NCBI GenBank assembly: GCA_016933955.1
Contig: JAFGTT010000027.1
Location: 62,001 to 126,000, forward strand
Length of the DNA stretch: 64,000 bases
Direction: 5' to 3'
Source: Candidatus Zixiibacteriota bacterium
Lineage (GTDB): Bacteria > Zixibacteria > MSB-5A5 > GN15 > PGXB01
Part shown: piece after piece, positions 35,790 through 44,096 of the stretch
Layout: every line of letters starts with the position of its first letter
Position numbering within the stretch: the stretch's first letter is position 1
Program-made: the position numbers and the translations under genes
Notes under the pieces: model-generated
The model's database searches: none
Seen by the model: only the letters and a program-made list of their open reading frames with translations
What the model was told of the DNA's origin: nothing

Positions 35790-36649
35790 AATCGCGCCAG
35801 TTAGCCGGCTACCTGTTTGCATCGCCGTGGATTACCATCCTGCTGGCATTCTGGCTGTTTCCTCTTCTCTATTCGCTGGTTCTCGGATTTACAGATTACA
35901 GATTGATGAAACCGACCTTCGACTGGGTCGGCTTTGATAATTATATCCGGCTGTTTTCCGATCAGGGATTCCTTACCGCCTTGAAAAACACTTTTATTTT
36001 CGTTCTGGGGACAATTCCGATTACCACTGCTATCTCGCTGGTTTTCGCCTTATTGTTGAACAGAAACTTCCCCGGCCGAACAATTTTCCGCTCGGGCTAT
36101 TTCATGCCCTCGATCACCTCGCTGGTCGTTATCGCCCTTATTTTTAGCAATCTTTATTCGCGGGACGGTTACCTGTATCTACTGGCCGATATGCTTGGAA
36201 TCTCCCCGCCGGAGAACGGGTTTCTGCTGTCTAATAGGACTTCGCTGGCCGCTATAATGGCCATGGATATCTGGATGTCGGTCGGATACTATATGTTGCT
36301 GTTCCTGGCGGGCTTGAAATCGATTCCCGAGGAGTTATATGAGGCGGCGGAGGTGGCAGGAGCCAGTGCCAGAAGGAAATTCTTCAGTATCACCCTGCCC
36401 TTGTTAAAACCGGTCCTGCTTTTTATTATAGTCATCAACACCATTAAATCCTTCCAGGTTTTCATTGAAATATTTGTCATGACAAGGGGGCGTTATGGCA
36501 GTTCAACAGCCGTTTATTTTATTTACGAGACCGGCTTGAGTCGATTCGAATTCGGTTATGCTTCAGCCGCGGCCTATATTCTGTTTTTTATCATCGCCGT
36601 GTTTTCCGTGGTGCAACTGGGATTATTAAAGCAACGGGGGATTCAATGA
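35786..36649 (+). CDS. ABC sugar transporter permease, MalF/UgpA type
   Basis: 287 residues, six membrane helices, first at FASPWITILLAFWLFPLLYSLVLG. The inner-membrane coupling motif is EELYEAAEVAGASARRKFFSITLPLLKP (EAA loop), about residues 181-208, which docks to an ATPase. The protein overlaps both neighbours by 4 nt (binding protein upstream, second permease downstream). With the second permease it forms the membrane pore of a carbohydrate importer. Confidence 0.92.
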   Translation: MKSRQLAGYLFASPWITILLAFWLFPLLYSLVLGFTDYRLMKPTFDWVGFDNYIRLFSDQGFLTALKNTFIFVLGTIPITTAISLVFALLLNRNFPGRTIFRSGYFMPSITSLVVIALIFSNLYSRDGYLYLLADMLGISPPENGFLLSNRTSLAAIMAMDIWMSVGYYMLLFLAGLKSIPEELYEAAEVAGASARRKFFSITLPLLKPVLLFIIVINTIKSFQVFIEIFVMTRGRYGSSTAVYFIYETGLSRFEFGYASAAAYILFFIIAVFSVVQLGLLKQRGIQ

Positions 36650-37449
36650 AAATCCTCAGATATTTATTATTGATCGCCATTTTGTTGGTAATGGTTTTTC
36701 CGCTTTTCTGGATGTTCAGGGTTTCACTTCTTCCGACCGGCTCCGGCCTTACCCCGAAAGACCTGATCGGCCCATCAATTACAATGTCAATATATTATGA
36801 TATAGCTACTTCCGGCAATATGTTAAAGTATTTTATTAACTCAACAGTCGTCGGTATGATCGTAACCGGCGGGAATATTCTGTTTTGTTTTATGGCCGGA
36901 TATGCCTTTTCAAGATTCAAATTTATCGGCAAAAACATCCTGTTTTATTCGGTGATTCTGGTCTTGATGATCCCCGCTCATATTTTAATTATACCGCTTT
37001 ACCTTCTTATGTTTCATCTTGGCTTATATGATACCTATGCCGCCCTGATATTGCCTTTTCTGGTCAATCCTATCGGGATTTTTCTTATAAAGCAGTATAT
37101 TGACACTCTTCCATCCTCAATGGAGGAGGCGGCACGTATTGACGGCGCCGGGGAATTTCATATTCTGTTACGGGTAGTTATGCCTCTCTGCAAACCGGCC
37201 CTGGCGGTTCTGGCTATTCAGGTTTTTTTGACTAATTGGAATTCGTTCCTGTTTCCTTTTATTCTGACGGGTTCCGATTCGGTGCGGACTCTACCGGTCG
37301 GGCTGGCTCTATACCAGGGTCATCAGGCGATTGACTGGCAGCATTTGATGGCCGGATCGGCACTTGCGGTTATCCCGGTTTTGGTTATTTTCCTCTTCTT
37401 TCAAAGACAGATTGTTTCCGGCATCACCGCCGGAGCCATCAAACAGTGA
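36646..37449 (+). CDS. ABC sugar transporter permease, MalG/UgpE type
   Basis: 267 residues, six membrane helices. The EAA loop is MEEAARIDGAGEFHILLRVVMPLCKPAL (about residues 161-188). N-terminal FPLFWMFRVSLLP is typical for the MalG subfamily. Last gene of a binding-protein/permease/permease operon. No ATPase gene is present on either side; as in many sugar importers, a shared MsmX/UgpC-type ATPase elsewhere in the genome is likely. Confidence 0.92.
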   Translation: MKILRYLLLIAILLVMVFPLFWMFRVSLLPTGSGLTPKDLIGPSITMSIYYDIATSGNMLKYFINSTVVGMIVTGGNILFCFMAGYAFSRFKFIGKNILFYSVILVLMIPAHILIIPLYLLMFHLGLYDTYAALILPFLVNPIGIFLIKQYIDTLPSSMEEAARIDGAGEFHILLRVVMPLCKPALAVLAIQVFLTNWNSFLFPFILTGSDSVRTLPVGLALYQGHQAIDWQHLMAGSALAVIPVLVIFLFFQRQIVSGITAGAIKQ

Positions 37450-37471
37450 ACCAAAAAAGTCTATTTTGAGC

Positions 37472-37500
37472 TTGACTTCAATATCAATTATCTTTATATC
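37472..37500 (+). promoter_or_regulatory. Candidate promoter for the Pal-like lipoprotein gene
   Basis: TTGACT at 37472-37477 and TATATC at 37495-37500, spacer 17 bp, in the 100-bp gap before the gene; the leader ends in AAAGGGAG 6 nt before ATG 37550. Confidence 0.45.
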
Positions 37501-37549
37501 ATAAGCCAAATTGAAGTAAACATTTGTAACATAAGGAAAGGGAGAACGT

Positions 37550-38143
37550 ATGAGGCTTAGATTATTACTGCTTCTGGCGGCAGTGGCGGCGTTCCTGATT
37601 TCGGGATGTGCCAGCAAAGGTTACGTTGACGAGAAAATGACGGAAATGCAGGCCAAAGTCGATGCCGATATCAATAAGGTGAAAGCCCAGGCGGTGATGA
37701 ATTCCGATGAGATCAAGAAACTTCAGACAACCACCGCCGAGATTTCCGCCAAAGCCGATAAAGCTCTCAACGAAGCAAAGGGATTTGAGAATTATCAGGT
37801 TATCTGGGAAGGCGTTGTCAATTTCGATTTCGACAGCTTCGTCCTGACTCAGTTGTCCAAGGATAATCTTGAGGGTTTGGGACAAAAGATGATTGATTAT
37901 CCCAAATCGCTTCTCGAAGTGGCCGGACATACCGATAAAGCCGGAACCAGTTCCTATAACATGGTCCTGGGCATGAAAAGAGCAGAATCGGTCAAGAGGT
38001 TTCTTGCCGACCAGTACGGCGCGGCTCTTTATCGTATGTACACTGTCAGCTACGGCGAAACCAAGCCGGTGGCGATGCCCGATGAGAAAAATGCCAACGC
38101 CAAAAATCGTCGCGTGGTTCTTAAGCTGTGGGGTGAATTGTAA
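37550..38143 (+). CDS. OmpA/Pal-like peptidoglycan-associated lipoprotein
   Basis: 197 residues. Lipobox LISGC (Cys20). A coiled-coil segment (about 30-85, DEKMTEMQAKVDADINKVKA) recalls Lpp-like spacers. The C-terminal OmpA-like domain (about 90-195) has NFDFDSFVLTQ, then the peptidoglycan-binding core LLEVAGHTDKAGTSSYNMVLGMKRAESVKRFL and ends with NRRVVLKLW. Anchored in the outer membrane by lipid, it would bind the diaminopimelate of the wall. Own promoter and a strong terminator suggest a single-gene unit. Confidence 0.92.
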   Translation: MRLRLLLLLAAVAAFLISGCASKGYVDEKMTEMQAKVDADINKVKAQAVMNSDEIKKLQTTTAEISAKADKALNEAKGFENYQVIWEGVVNFDFDSFVLTQLSKDNLEGLGQKMIDYPKSLLEVAGHTDKAGTSSYNMVLGMKRAESVKRFLADQYGAALYRMYTVSYGETKPVAMPDEKNANAKNRRVVLKLWGEL

Positions 38144-38164
38144 TTTTCACCGCCTGCGAATTTC

Positions 38165-38195
38165 AACGGGGTCGGAAAATCGATCCCGTTTTTTT
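38165..38195 (+). terminator. Rho-independent terminator of the Pal-like gene
   Basis: A 10-bp stem (AACGGGGTCG with CGATCCCGTT, one G-T pair) around a 6-nt loop, followed by T residues through 38195, 21 nt after the stop. Confidence 0.85.
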
Positions 38196-38294
38196 ATTCC
38201 ATTTTTTAATACTACCGATTGTCAAATAAACTATCAGTCATTAACTTGAAAACACTGATCGTAAACCATTGAAATAATACAAAGGCGGATATTC

Positions 38295-39281
38295 ATGCGC
38301 GCAATGATACTTGAAAAACAGGGTGAAAGGCTGAAAGAAACAAATCTGCCGGACCCCGCGCCCGCACCAAATCAACTCCTGATAAAGGTTCATGCCTGCG
38401 GAGTATGTCGAACCGATCTGCATGTGGTCGATGGCGATCTGACCGAACCGGTCCTGCCGATCGTTCCGGGTCATCAGATTGTTGGCACGGTAATCGGGGC
38501 CGGACGGGATTGCCGGCGATTCAAACCCGGTGATCGAGTCGGGGTACCATGGCTGGGTTCCAGTTGCGGAGAATGCCGCTACTGCCGTTCGGGACAGGAA
38601 AATCTGTGCGGTCTGGCTAGATATACCGGATACCAGATCAACGGCGGTTTTGCCGAGATGTGTACTGCCGATGAGCAGTTCTGTTTTTCGGTTCCCAAGG
38701 GCTATCCCGACCTGCAGGCGGCGCCGCTTCTGTGTGCCGGCCTGATCGGTTACCGCGCTTACCGGATGACCGGAGATGCACACCGTATCGGATTGTACGG
38801 TTTCGGCGCGGCCGCCCATATTTTAATCCAGGTGGCGCGTCATCAAAAGCGCGAGGTTCTGGCTTTCACCCGGACCGGAGACGAATCGAGCCAGATCTTT
38901 GCCCGCGGACTGGGGGCGGTATGGGCCGGTGCCTCGGAGGACACACCACCCGATGAACTGGATGCCGCCATCATTTTTGCCCCGGTGGGTGAGCTGGTTC
39001 CGCTGGCATTGAAGGCAGTTGCCCGGGGCGGACGGGTTATCTGCGCCGGTATTCATATGAGCGATATCCCCTCTTTCCCCTATTCGATTCTCTGGGGCGA
39101 ACGCCAGATAAAATCGGTGGCCAATCTGACCCGCCGCGACGGCGATGAGTTTATGGCTGTCGCGCCGAAAGTGCCGGTTGAAACCGAGGTTCATTCCTAT
39201 CCTCTGCGCCGGGTAAACGAGGCTCTCGATGATTTGCGAGCGGGTAGATTCAATGGTGCGGCTGTGATTGTACCGGACTGA
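38295..39281 (+). CDS. Zinc-dependent alcohol dehydrogenase family protein (MDR superfamily)
   Basis: 328 residues. N-terminal GroES-like domain with the catalytic zinc Cys in HACGVCRTDLHVVDGDL and His in VPGHQIVGTV. Structural zinc Cys cluster SSCGECRYCRSGQENLC. The Rossmann domain has IGLYGFGAAAHILIQVARH (GxGxxA-like). An NAD(P)-dependent alcohol or aldehyde reductase of the AdhA-like group; substrate unknown. Starts at ATG 38295. Stands alone, convergent with the Ig-like lipoprotein gene. Confidence 0.9.
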   Translation: MRAMILEKQGERLKETNLPDPAPAPNQLLIKVHACGVCRTDLHVVDGDLTEPVLPIVPGHQIVGTVIGAGRDCRRFKPGDRVGVPWLGSSCGECRYCRSGQENLCGLARYTGYQINGGFAEMCTADEQFCFSVPKGYPDLQAAPLLCAGLIGYRAYRMTGDAHRIGLYGFGAAAHILIQVARHQKREVLAFTRTGDESSQIFARGLGAVWAGASEDTPPDELDAAIIFAPVGELVPLALKAVARGGRVICAGIHMSDIPSFPYSILWGERQIKSVANLTRRDGDEFMAVAPKVPVETEVHSYPLRRVNEALDDLRAGRFNGAAVIVPD

Positions 39282-39312
39282 TAAATAAGCGGGATAAACC
39301 GATAGGCAGTCC

Positions 39313-41010
39313 TTATCGGAATTCGAATTCTACCCCGGCAGTCTCAAAACGAGCCCGGACCCTGACCGTATCGGGATACCGGGCCGTAGTTTCGGCATAG
39401 CTGAACGGGAAAAGACTTCCGAAATCAAGGTTACCGTTCTCGTTCCTGTCAAGAAAACCAGAGATAATATAATTCCCCGGCGGGATATTGAGACTGAAGG
39501 CTGATCCGGTGAAACGTTGTTTCAGGATTACCTTTTGCTGGGAAGTAAAGATCAAATATTTCGATCCCTGGCTTTCCAGGGCCGTATTGATTCTCACCGA
39601 TCCCGAAATGGTCCCCAGAGAATCCGGATCATAAGTAGAAAAGCCATATTGGCTGAGCGAATCTCCCATAAGGTTACCGGCATAATCGCTGAATACGGTT
39701 TCATCGACGGTTACCGAATATTTCCTGCCGCCATTCAGCCCCCCTGCCGTTAACTCGAGATTAAAAGCATCCGGCCACCGGTACCGACAGGCATAGGTGG
39801 TACTATCGAGATCTATAACGGTAATCTGGCTGTCATTATTATTAATCCTTTCAATCGGCTCTGAAAACGAGAAAGTAAGGATGCTGTCATCGGCGAAAAC
39901 TGTTTTATCCTGATGCGAAAAGGATTCTATCTTCGGCGGCTTGTTATCGACATTAAGTTCTATGGTCATGGTTTTGCCGGTGATCTCGGTTCCTCCGGAA
40001 ATAGAAGCCCACTTATCGCCGGACATTTCAAACCGATACTCTCCATTTTGAAGATTCCGGAAAAAGAAATTAAAAGTGGAAAAGTTCTCGTCTTTGTTCT
40101 CCTTGACGGCCAGAGGATTAATTGGCGTCAGGAGTGAATCGGCGGGAATAAGAAAAATCCGGTCGAGGTTGTCATATATCAGATGACCGGGGATATTCCT
40201 TGAGAATCTGACTTTAATCAAATTTTCATCGGTGAGGGATATTGAAACAATCGAGACTTTTGAGGTATCCTGTTCGATCAGGTTAAAATCGATTATCTCC
40301 TGCCTTGATTCCGGCCGAAATGATACCGGGCGATCCGAAATTCCAAAAGATTCTTTGCCGAAATCGAACAACTGGTTCCGGTTTTTATCGTCGAAAGCCA
40401 GAACAAAATACTGCCCGTCGGGAAGATAATCGAGTTTATACTCGCCTGTTTTGCCGGATATTGTCAAGTACGGTGCATAGGTCGAATCAAACCGGATGGA
40501 ATCAGGCGATTCGAAGGCCTGATATAGGCCGACTGTCATTCCCGATACTGGATTCCCCCCCTGGAATATTCTCCCGCTAATATTGCCCGAGGAGATTTGT
40601 TCCCCTGTTGAAAAGGCGAAGATATGAGAGTTATCCATTTTATTTTTGCGCAGGTCAGTGATTTCCGCCCCGACATTAATGACATAAGTGATATCCGGGG
40701 CAAAGGAATCCGGCAGGGTGATAATAAGATCGTTTTTCTTCCACTTATATTCCAGGGGGCCATCGAATCGAGGTGAAATGAAAATGGCTCCGGCAACAGT
40801 TTTTTTCTCAATTCCTTCGGAAAATTGGATACTGATTTTATTATCGGGGATAACGCCAATGGTATTGCCGGATGGGCAGGTCTCCAGAACGACCGGACCG
40901 GTTTTATCCTCCGGTCCGCCCGGCGGTGCCATAACCTTGGCGCAGTTAATCACCAGCGGCAAAAGACAAAGAGGTATCAATCCGATGGCGATCCATCGCC
41001 GGATTTTCAT
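39313..41010 (-). CDS. Lipoprotein with Ig-like (Big_5-type) domains
   Basis: 565 residues. Lipobox-like VINCAKVMAPPGGPEDKTGP; the CA...PPGGPxDxTGP start is a signature I know from Bacteroidota/FCB lipoproteins with N-terminal Big_5 Ig-like domain (about 40-140). A further central Ig-like repeat (PPKIESFSHQDKTVFADDSI) and several SusE/carboxypeptidase-regulatory-like beta-sandwich repeats (GKTGEYKLDYLPDGQYFVLA; GNYIISGFLDRNENG) follow. Probably an outer-membrane surface or periplasmic lipoprotein of unknown role. Overlaps the upstream TPR lipoprotein gene by 4 nt (ATGA). Confidence 0.83.
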   Translation of the reverse strand: MKIRRWIAIGLIPLCLLPLVINCAKVMAPPGGPEDKTGPVVLETCPSGNTIGVIPDNKISIQFSEGIEKKTVAGAIFISPRFDGPLEYKWKKNDLIITLPDSFAPDITYVINVGAEITDLRKNKMDNSHIFAFSTGEQISSGNISGRIFQGGNPVSGMTVGLYQAFESPDSIRFDSTYAPYLTISGKTGEYKLDYLPDGQYFVLAFDDKNRNQLFDFGKESFGISDRPVSFRPESRQEIIDFNLIEQDTSKVSIVSISLTDENLIKVRFSRNIPGHLIYDNLDRIFLIPADSLLTPINPLAVKENKDENFSTFNFFFRNLQNGEYRFEMSGDKWASISGGTEITGKTMTIELNVDNKPPKIESFSHQDKTVFADDSILTFSFSEPIERINNNDSQITVIDLDSTTYACRYRWPDAFNLELTAGGLNGGRKYSVTVDETVFSDYAGNLMGDSLSQYGFSTYDPDSLGTISGSVRINTALESQGSKYLIFTSQQKVILKQRFTGSAFSLNIPPGNYIISGFLDRNENGNLDFGSLFPFSYAETTARYPDTVRVRARFETAGVEFEFR

Positions 41011-42614
41011 TGCTCGAGTTTCTCCTTCAGATTCCGGTTTTCGGGATCAAGGTCGAGGGCCAGGTTCCAGTACAGGGCGGCGTTTTTTCGATCACCCATG
41101 GCGGCATAGACATCTCCGATATGCTCCGTCACCACCGGATCGTTTTTTTCGGATTGGTAGGCTTTTAAAAGCTGTTCCAGGGCCTGGTCATAATCGCCCA
41201 GCCGGTAAAGCACCCAACCATAGCTATCGAGATAGGCCGCATTATCCGGCATAATTTCCAGGGCCCGCTCTATCAATTTCCGGGCATAATCCAGACGTAT
41301 CCCCTTATCAGCCAACATATAACCCAGATAATTCAGAGCCGGGCTGTGGTCGGGATCAAGGCCAATCACCTTTTCGAAAGCCTCGACCGCCGAATCAAAA
41401 CGGTTATGGCGTTCACAGGTCACTCCTTCGGCAAACAGCAGGCGCGCCGAATCGGATCCATTTTTCACATATTTCATACCGGAGCTGTATGTGGCTAATT
41501 CGAGATCGACCGAATCCTGGAGACGATAAACCAATCCCAGACTCAACCAACCATCCACCACGGAATCGGCCAGAATAGTCAACTGGGCAAAATCGGCCTT
41601 GGCCCGTCCAAAGTCCTCATTAATCAGGGCAATCCGGCCGGAATAATAAAAATCCACCAGATTCTGTTCGCCATTATCGATCAGGACGGTGAAAATGGAA
41701 TCGGCTTGATTAATACTATCGGCCTCGAAATAAATCATGGCCAATCGGCGGGCCATACCGGTATTATCGGGCGAGTATTGCAGGATTTCATGCGCTTTAT
41801 CAATAGCCCTGGGGAAATCGTTGCCTTCCTGATAAAAATCCAGCAATTTTTCTTTTATAACCAGATCCTGTGGCGATAAATCTTCGGCCTTTTCCAGATA
41901 TTCCTTCGCTCTCTCAAACTCACCCCGGCTCTCCAGCAGGGTTGCCAGACCAAGATAAGCGCGGATATTTTCTTCACTGGCATCCTGCCTGATTGATTCC
42001 AAATAACTGCTTTCGGCCTTGTCCAGATTTCCGGCTTGTATCTGAAGGGAAGCCAGTTGCAAATAGACAATGCTCGAAGGTGAAATCCTGGCGATATTTT
42101 CAAATCCCCAGAGAGCGGAATCGATATTGCTGTCCTGCTGATAATAAGTAGCCAGACGATAGTAGGCCTGAATATTGTCACGATTCTGATCGAGAACCTG
42201 ACCGTAGGCCAGCATGGACGAATCCTTGATTCCCAGCATCCGATAGCAATCTGCCATAAGAGACCAGATTTTAACATCTTTATCCGGAATTTTGTTGGCT
42301 TCGATGATAGCCTGATCGAATAGTCGCATATTCATGAAAGTTGATGCATAAGCGTAGCGGATTTCCCGAGATTCCGGTTGACGTTTCAAAGCTTCGGCAT
42401 ATTGCCGGTTGGCCATCTGTATCTCACCCATCATTTCAAAAATTGAGCCATTGACGAAATAATTATATGCCGCGGCGCTCACGGAATAATGATCGGGCAG
42501 ATTCGCCTGCGGGAATTCCCGTTCATTTATTCCTTTGATATTCCTGCCGCCGCCGCATCCGGCAACCATCAGTACCGGAAATAACAAAAATATGACGATA
42601 AATTTATATTTCAT
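41007..42614 (-). CDS. TPR-repeat lipoprotein
   Basis: 535 residues. Lipobox VLMVAGC (Cys20). From about residue 50 to the C terminus it is built of some ten to twelve TPR units (for example ANRQYAEALKRQPESREIRYAYA; SPALNYLGYMLADKGIRLDYA; DYDQALEQLLKAYQSEKNDP). The last repeats (LNYLGYMLADKG..LDSYGWVLYRLGDY) match a widespread TPR arrangement. A scaffold for periplasmic or outer-membrane partners is likely; the co-translated Ig-like lipoprotein is a candidate partner. 37 bp downstream of tyrS. Confidence 0.88.
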   Translation of the reverse strand: MKYKFIVIFLLFPVLMVAGCGGGRNIKGINEREFPQANLPDHYSVSAAAYNYFVNGSIFEMMGEIQMANRQYAEALKRQPESREIRYAYASTFMNMRLFDQAIIEANKIPDKDVKIWSLMADCYRMLGIKDSSMLAYGQVLDQNRDNIQAYYRLATYYQQDSNIDSALWGFENIARISPSSIVYLQLASLQIQAGNLDKAESSYLESIRQDASEENIRAYLGLATLLESRGEFERAKEYLEKAEDLSPQDLVIKEKLLDFYQEGNDFPRAIDKAHEILQYSPDNTGMARRLAMIYFEADSINQADSIFTVLIDNGEQNLVDFYYSGRIALINEDFGRAKADFAQLTILADSVVDGWLSLGLVYRLQDSVDLELATYSSGMKYVKNGSDSARLLFAEGVTCERHNRFDSAVEAFEKVIGLDPDHSPALNYLGYMLADKGIRLDYARKLIERALEIMPDNAAYLDSYGWVLYRLGDYDQALEQLLKAYQSEKNDPVVTEHIGDVYAAMGDRKNAALYWNLALDLDPENRNLKEKLEQ

Positions 42615-42651
42615 ATATATTATAATATCCCGCGCAGGCGATTGGTTCCAA

Positions 42652-43872
42652 TCAGCTCGGGCATCGCAGTTTTAAAAACCTTCGTTTTCCCACCTTGAGA
42701 AGCATATCATCTCCGATAATGATCTCCAGATTCTCATCGGAAATTTTTTCATTATCCAGGCTGACGCCGCCTCCCTTTATCAAACGCCGGGCTTCGCCAT
42801 TGGAAGAAGCCATACCGGAATCGGTCAGGAGTTTGATTATCCAGACTTTGCCTCCATAGGATCGGCAATCGAAATCGGGAATCTCATCGGGCAGTTCCTT
42901 ATGCCGAAACATTCGGATAAATTCGTCCCGGGCCCGAATCGCTTCATCGCGCGAATGGTACATACCGACAATGGTTTCGCCCAGTTCCATCTTGAGGTCA
43001 CGGGGATTAACCGTATCATTTCTGAGAGCCTCTTTGATTTCTTTGAGCTTATCGGTTGGGACATCGGTAACCAGCTCGAAATAAGAATATATCAGGTTGT
43101 CCGGAATCGACATGACTTTCCCGAACATATCGCCCGATGCTTCATCGATACCGATATAATTGCCCAGGGATTTGGACATGCGGTTGTGACCATCGACTCC
43201 GACCAGAACGGGGATGGTCAAAACCAGTTGCGGCTCCAGACCGTAGTCCTGCTGGATTTCGCGCCCCGTCAGGAGATTGAATTTCTGTTCGGTGGCTCCG
43301 ATTTCGACATCGGCCTTGATGGCCACCGAATCATACGCCTGCATCAGAGGATAAAGCAACTCATGAATAGATATGGGAACATTGGATTTGAACCGCTTCT
43401 CGAAATCATCCCGCTCCAGCATCCTGGCCACGGTGAATTTGGCGGTCAATTCCATTATTTCCTGAAAATCCATTTTCTTGAACCAGTCGCCGTTATAATG
43501 GATTTCCGTCTTATTTTTATCGAGAATTTTGAAAAACTGCTGCTGATACGTCTCGGCGTTGGCCACTATCTGATCGTAGGATAGTCTGGGGCGGGTGGCG
43601 GAACGACCCGAGGGATCGCCGACCATGGCGGTATAATCGCCGATTATCAGGACTATCGTATGCCCCAGTTCCTGGAACTGCTTCAGTTTGCGGATTCCGA
43701 CGGTATGGCCAAGATGAATATCAGGCGCTGTGGGATCGAATCCCTGTTTGACCCGCAATGGTTTATTCTGGTTGATGGATTTTTTCAGGCGCTGCCGGAA
43801 TTCTTCCTCGGGGAGGATATCGACCGCACCGCGCGCAATTATTTCAAATTGTTTTTCGAATTCGCTTAGCAT
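42652..43872 (-). CDS. tyrS: Tyrosyl-tRNA synthetase (TyrZ-like type)
   Basis: 406 residues. Class Ic synthetase: HIGH motif DIHLGHTVG, KMSKS-type NRMSKSLGN, and the Tyr-binding VMLMQAYDSVAI region (here PLMQAYDSVAIKADVEIG). The C-terminal S4 RNA-binding domain (about 340-400) reads SGMASSNGEARRLIKGGGVSLDN. The DIHLGH/QFxxLGH spacing and length fit the second bacterial TyrRS group. First of three minus-strand genes; divergent from the PBP gene. Upstream 224 bp contain no obvious T-box or other leader RNA. Confidence 0.94.
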   Translation of the reverse strand: MLSEFEKQFEIIARGAVDILPEEEFRQRLKKSINQNKPLRVKQGFDPTAPDIHLGHTVGIRKLKQFQELGHTIVLIIGDYTAMVGDPSGRSATRPRLSYDQIVANAETYQQQFFKILDKNKTEIHYNGDWFKKMDFQEIMELTAKFTVARMLERDDFEKRFKSNVPISIHELLYPLMQAYDSVAIKADVEIGATEQKFNLLTGREIQQDYGLEPQLVLTIPVLVGVDGHNRMSKSLGNYIGIDEASGDMFGKVMSIPDNLIYSYFELVTDVPTDKLKEIKEALRNDTVNPRDLKMELGETIVGMYHSRDEAIRARDEFIRMFRHKELPDEIPDFDCRSYGGKVWIIKLLTDSGMASSNGEARRLIKGGGVSLDNEKISDENLEIIIGDDMLLKVGKRRFLKLRCPS

Positions 43873-44064
43873 TATTATGTCTTTTCCTAATGTTATCGGT
43901 CTCCTTCGATTTCAGTTAAGGCATTTATTTCCAGCCTCTTACGAGAATAAATAAATCATCGATAAAAGGCAAGGACTAATATTTTGCGCCGCTGTCAGGC
44001 AAATTGTTGTATAACACATAAATACACTTTTAAGACCGTAATGGATCAGGTCTTTTTGCTTGAC
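43873..44064. other. Divergent intergenic region between tyrS and the PBP gene
   Basis: 192 bp of non-coding DNA upstream of both genes. No RNA gene or leader structure recognised. A terminator-free, AT-rich stretch with no clear tyrS promoter. Confidence 0.4.
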
Positions 44065-44092
44065 TTGATTCATAAAAAGGGCAAATTATAAC
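44065..44092 (+). promoter_or_regulatory. Possible promoter for the class A PBP gene
   Basis: TTGATT at 44065-44070 and TATAAC at 44087-44092, spacer 16 bp. The predicted start point is at the annotated ATG (44097), with a second in-frame ATG at 44103; either the message is leaderless or this is not the promoter. No Shine-Dalgarno sequence is visible near 44097. Confidence 0.3.
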
Positions 44093-44096
44093 GCCA

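Noticed and set aside
39299-39319. Terminator between the alcohol dehydrogenase and Ig-like lipoprotein genes
   Set aside because: CCGATA/TATCGG can pair, but there is no T-run and the right arm lies in the coding end of the lipoprotein gene.
43873-44064. T-box or other leader RNA for tyrS
   Set aside because: No specifier loop, T-box sequence or terminator found in the gap.
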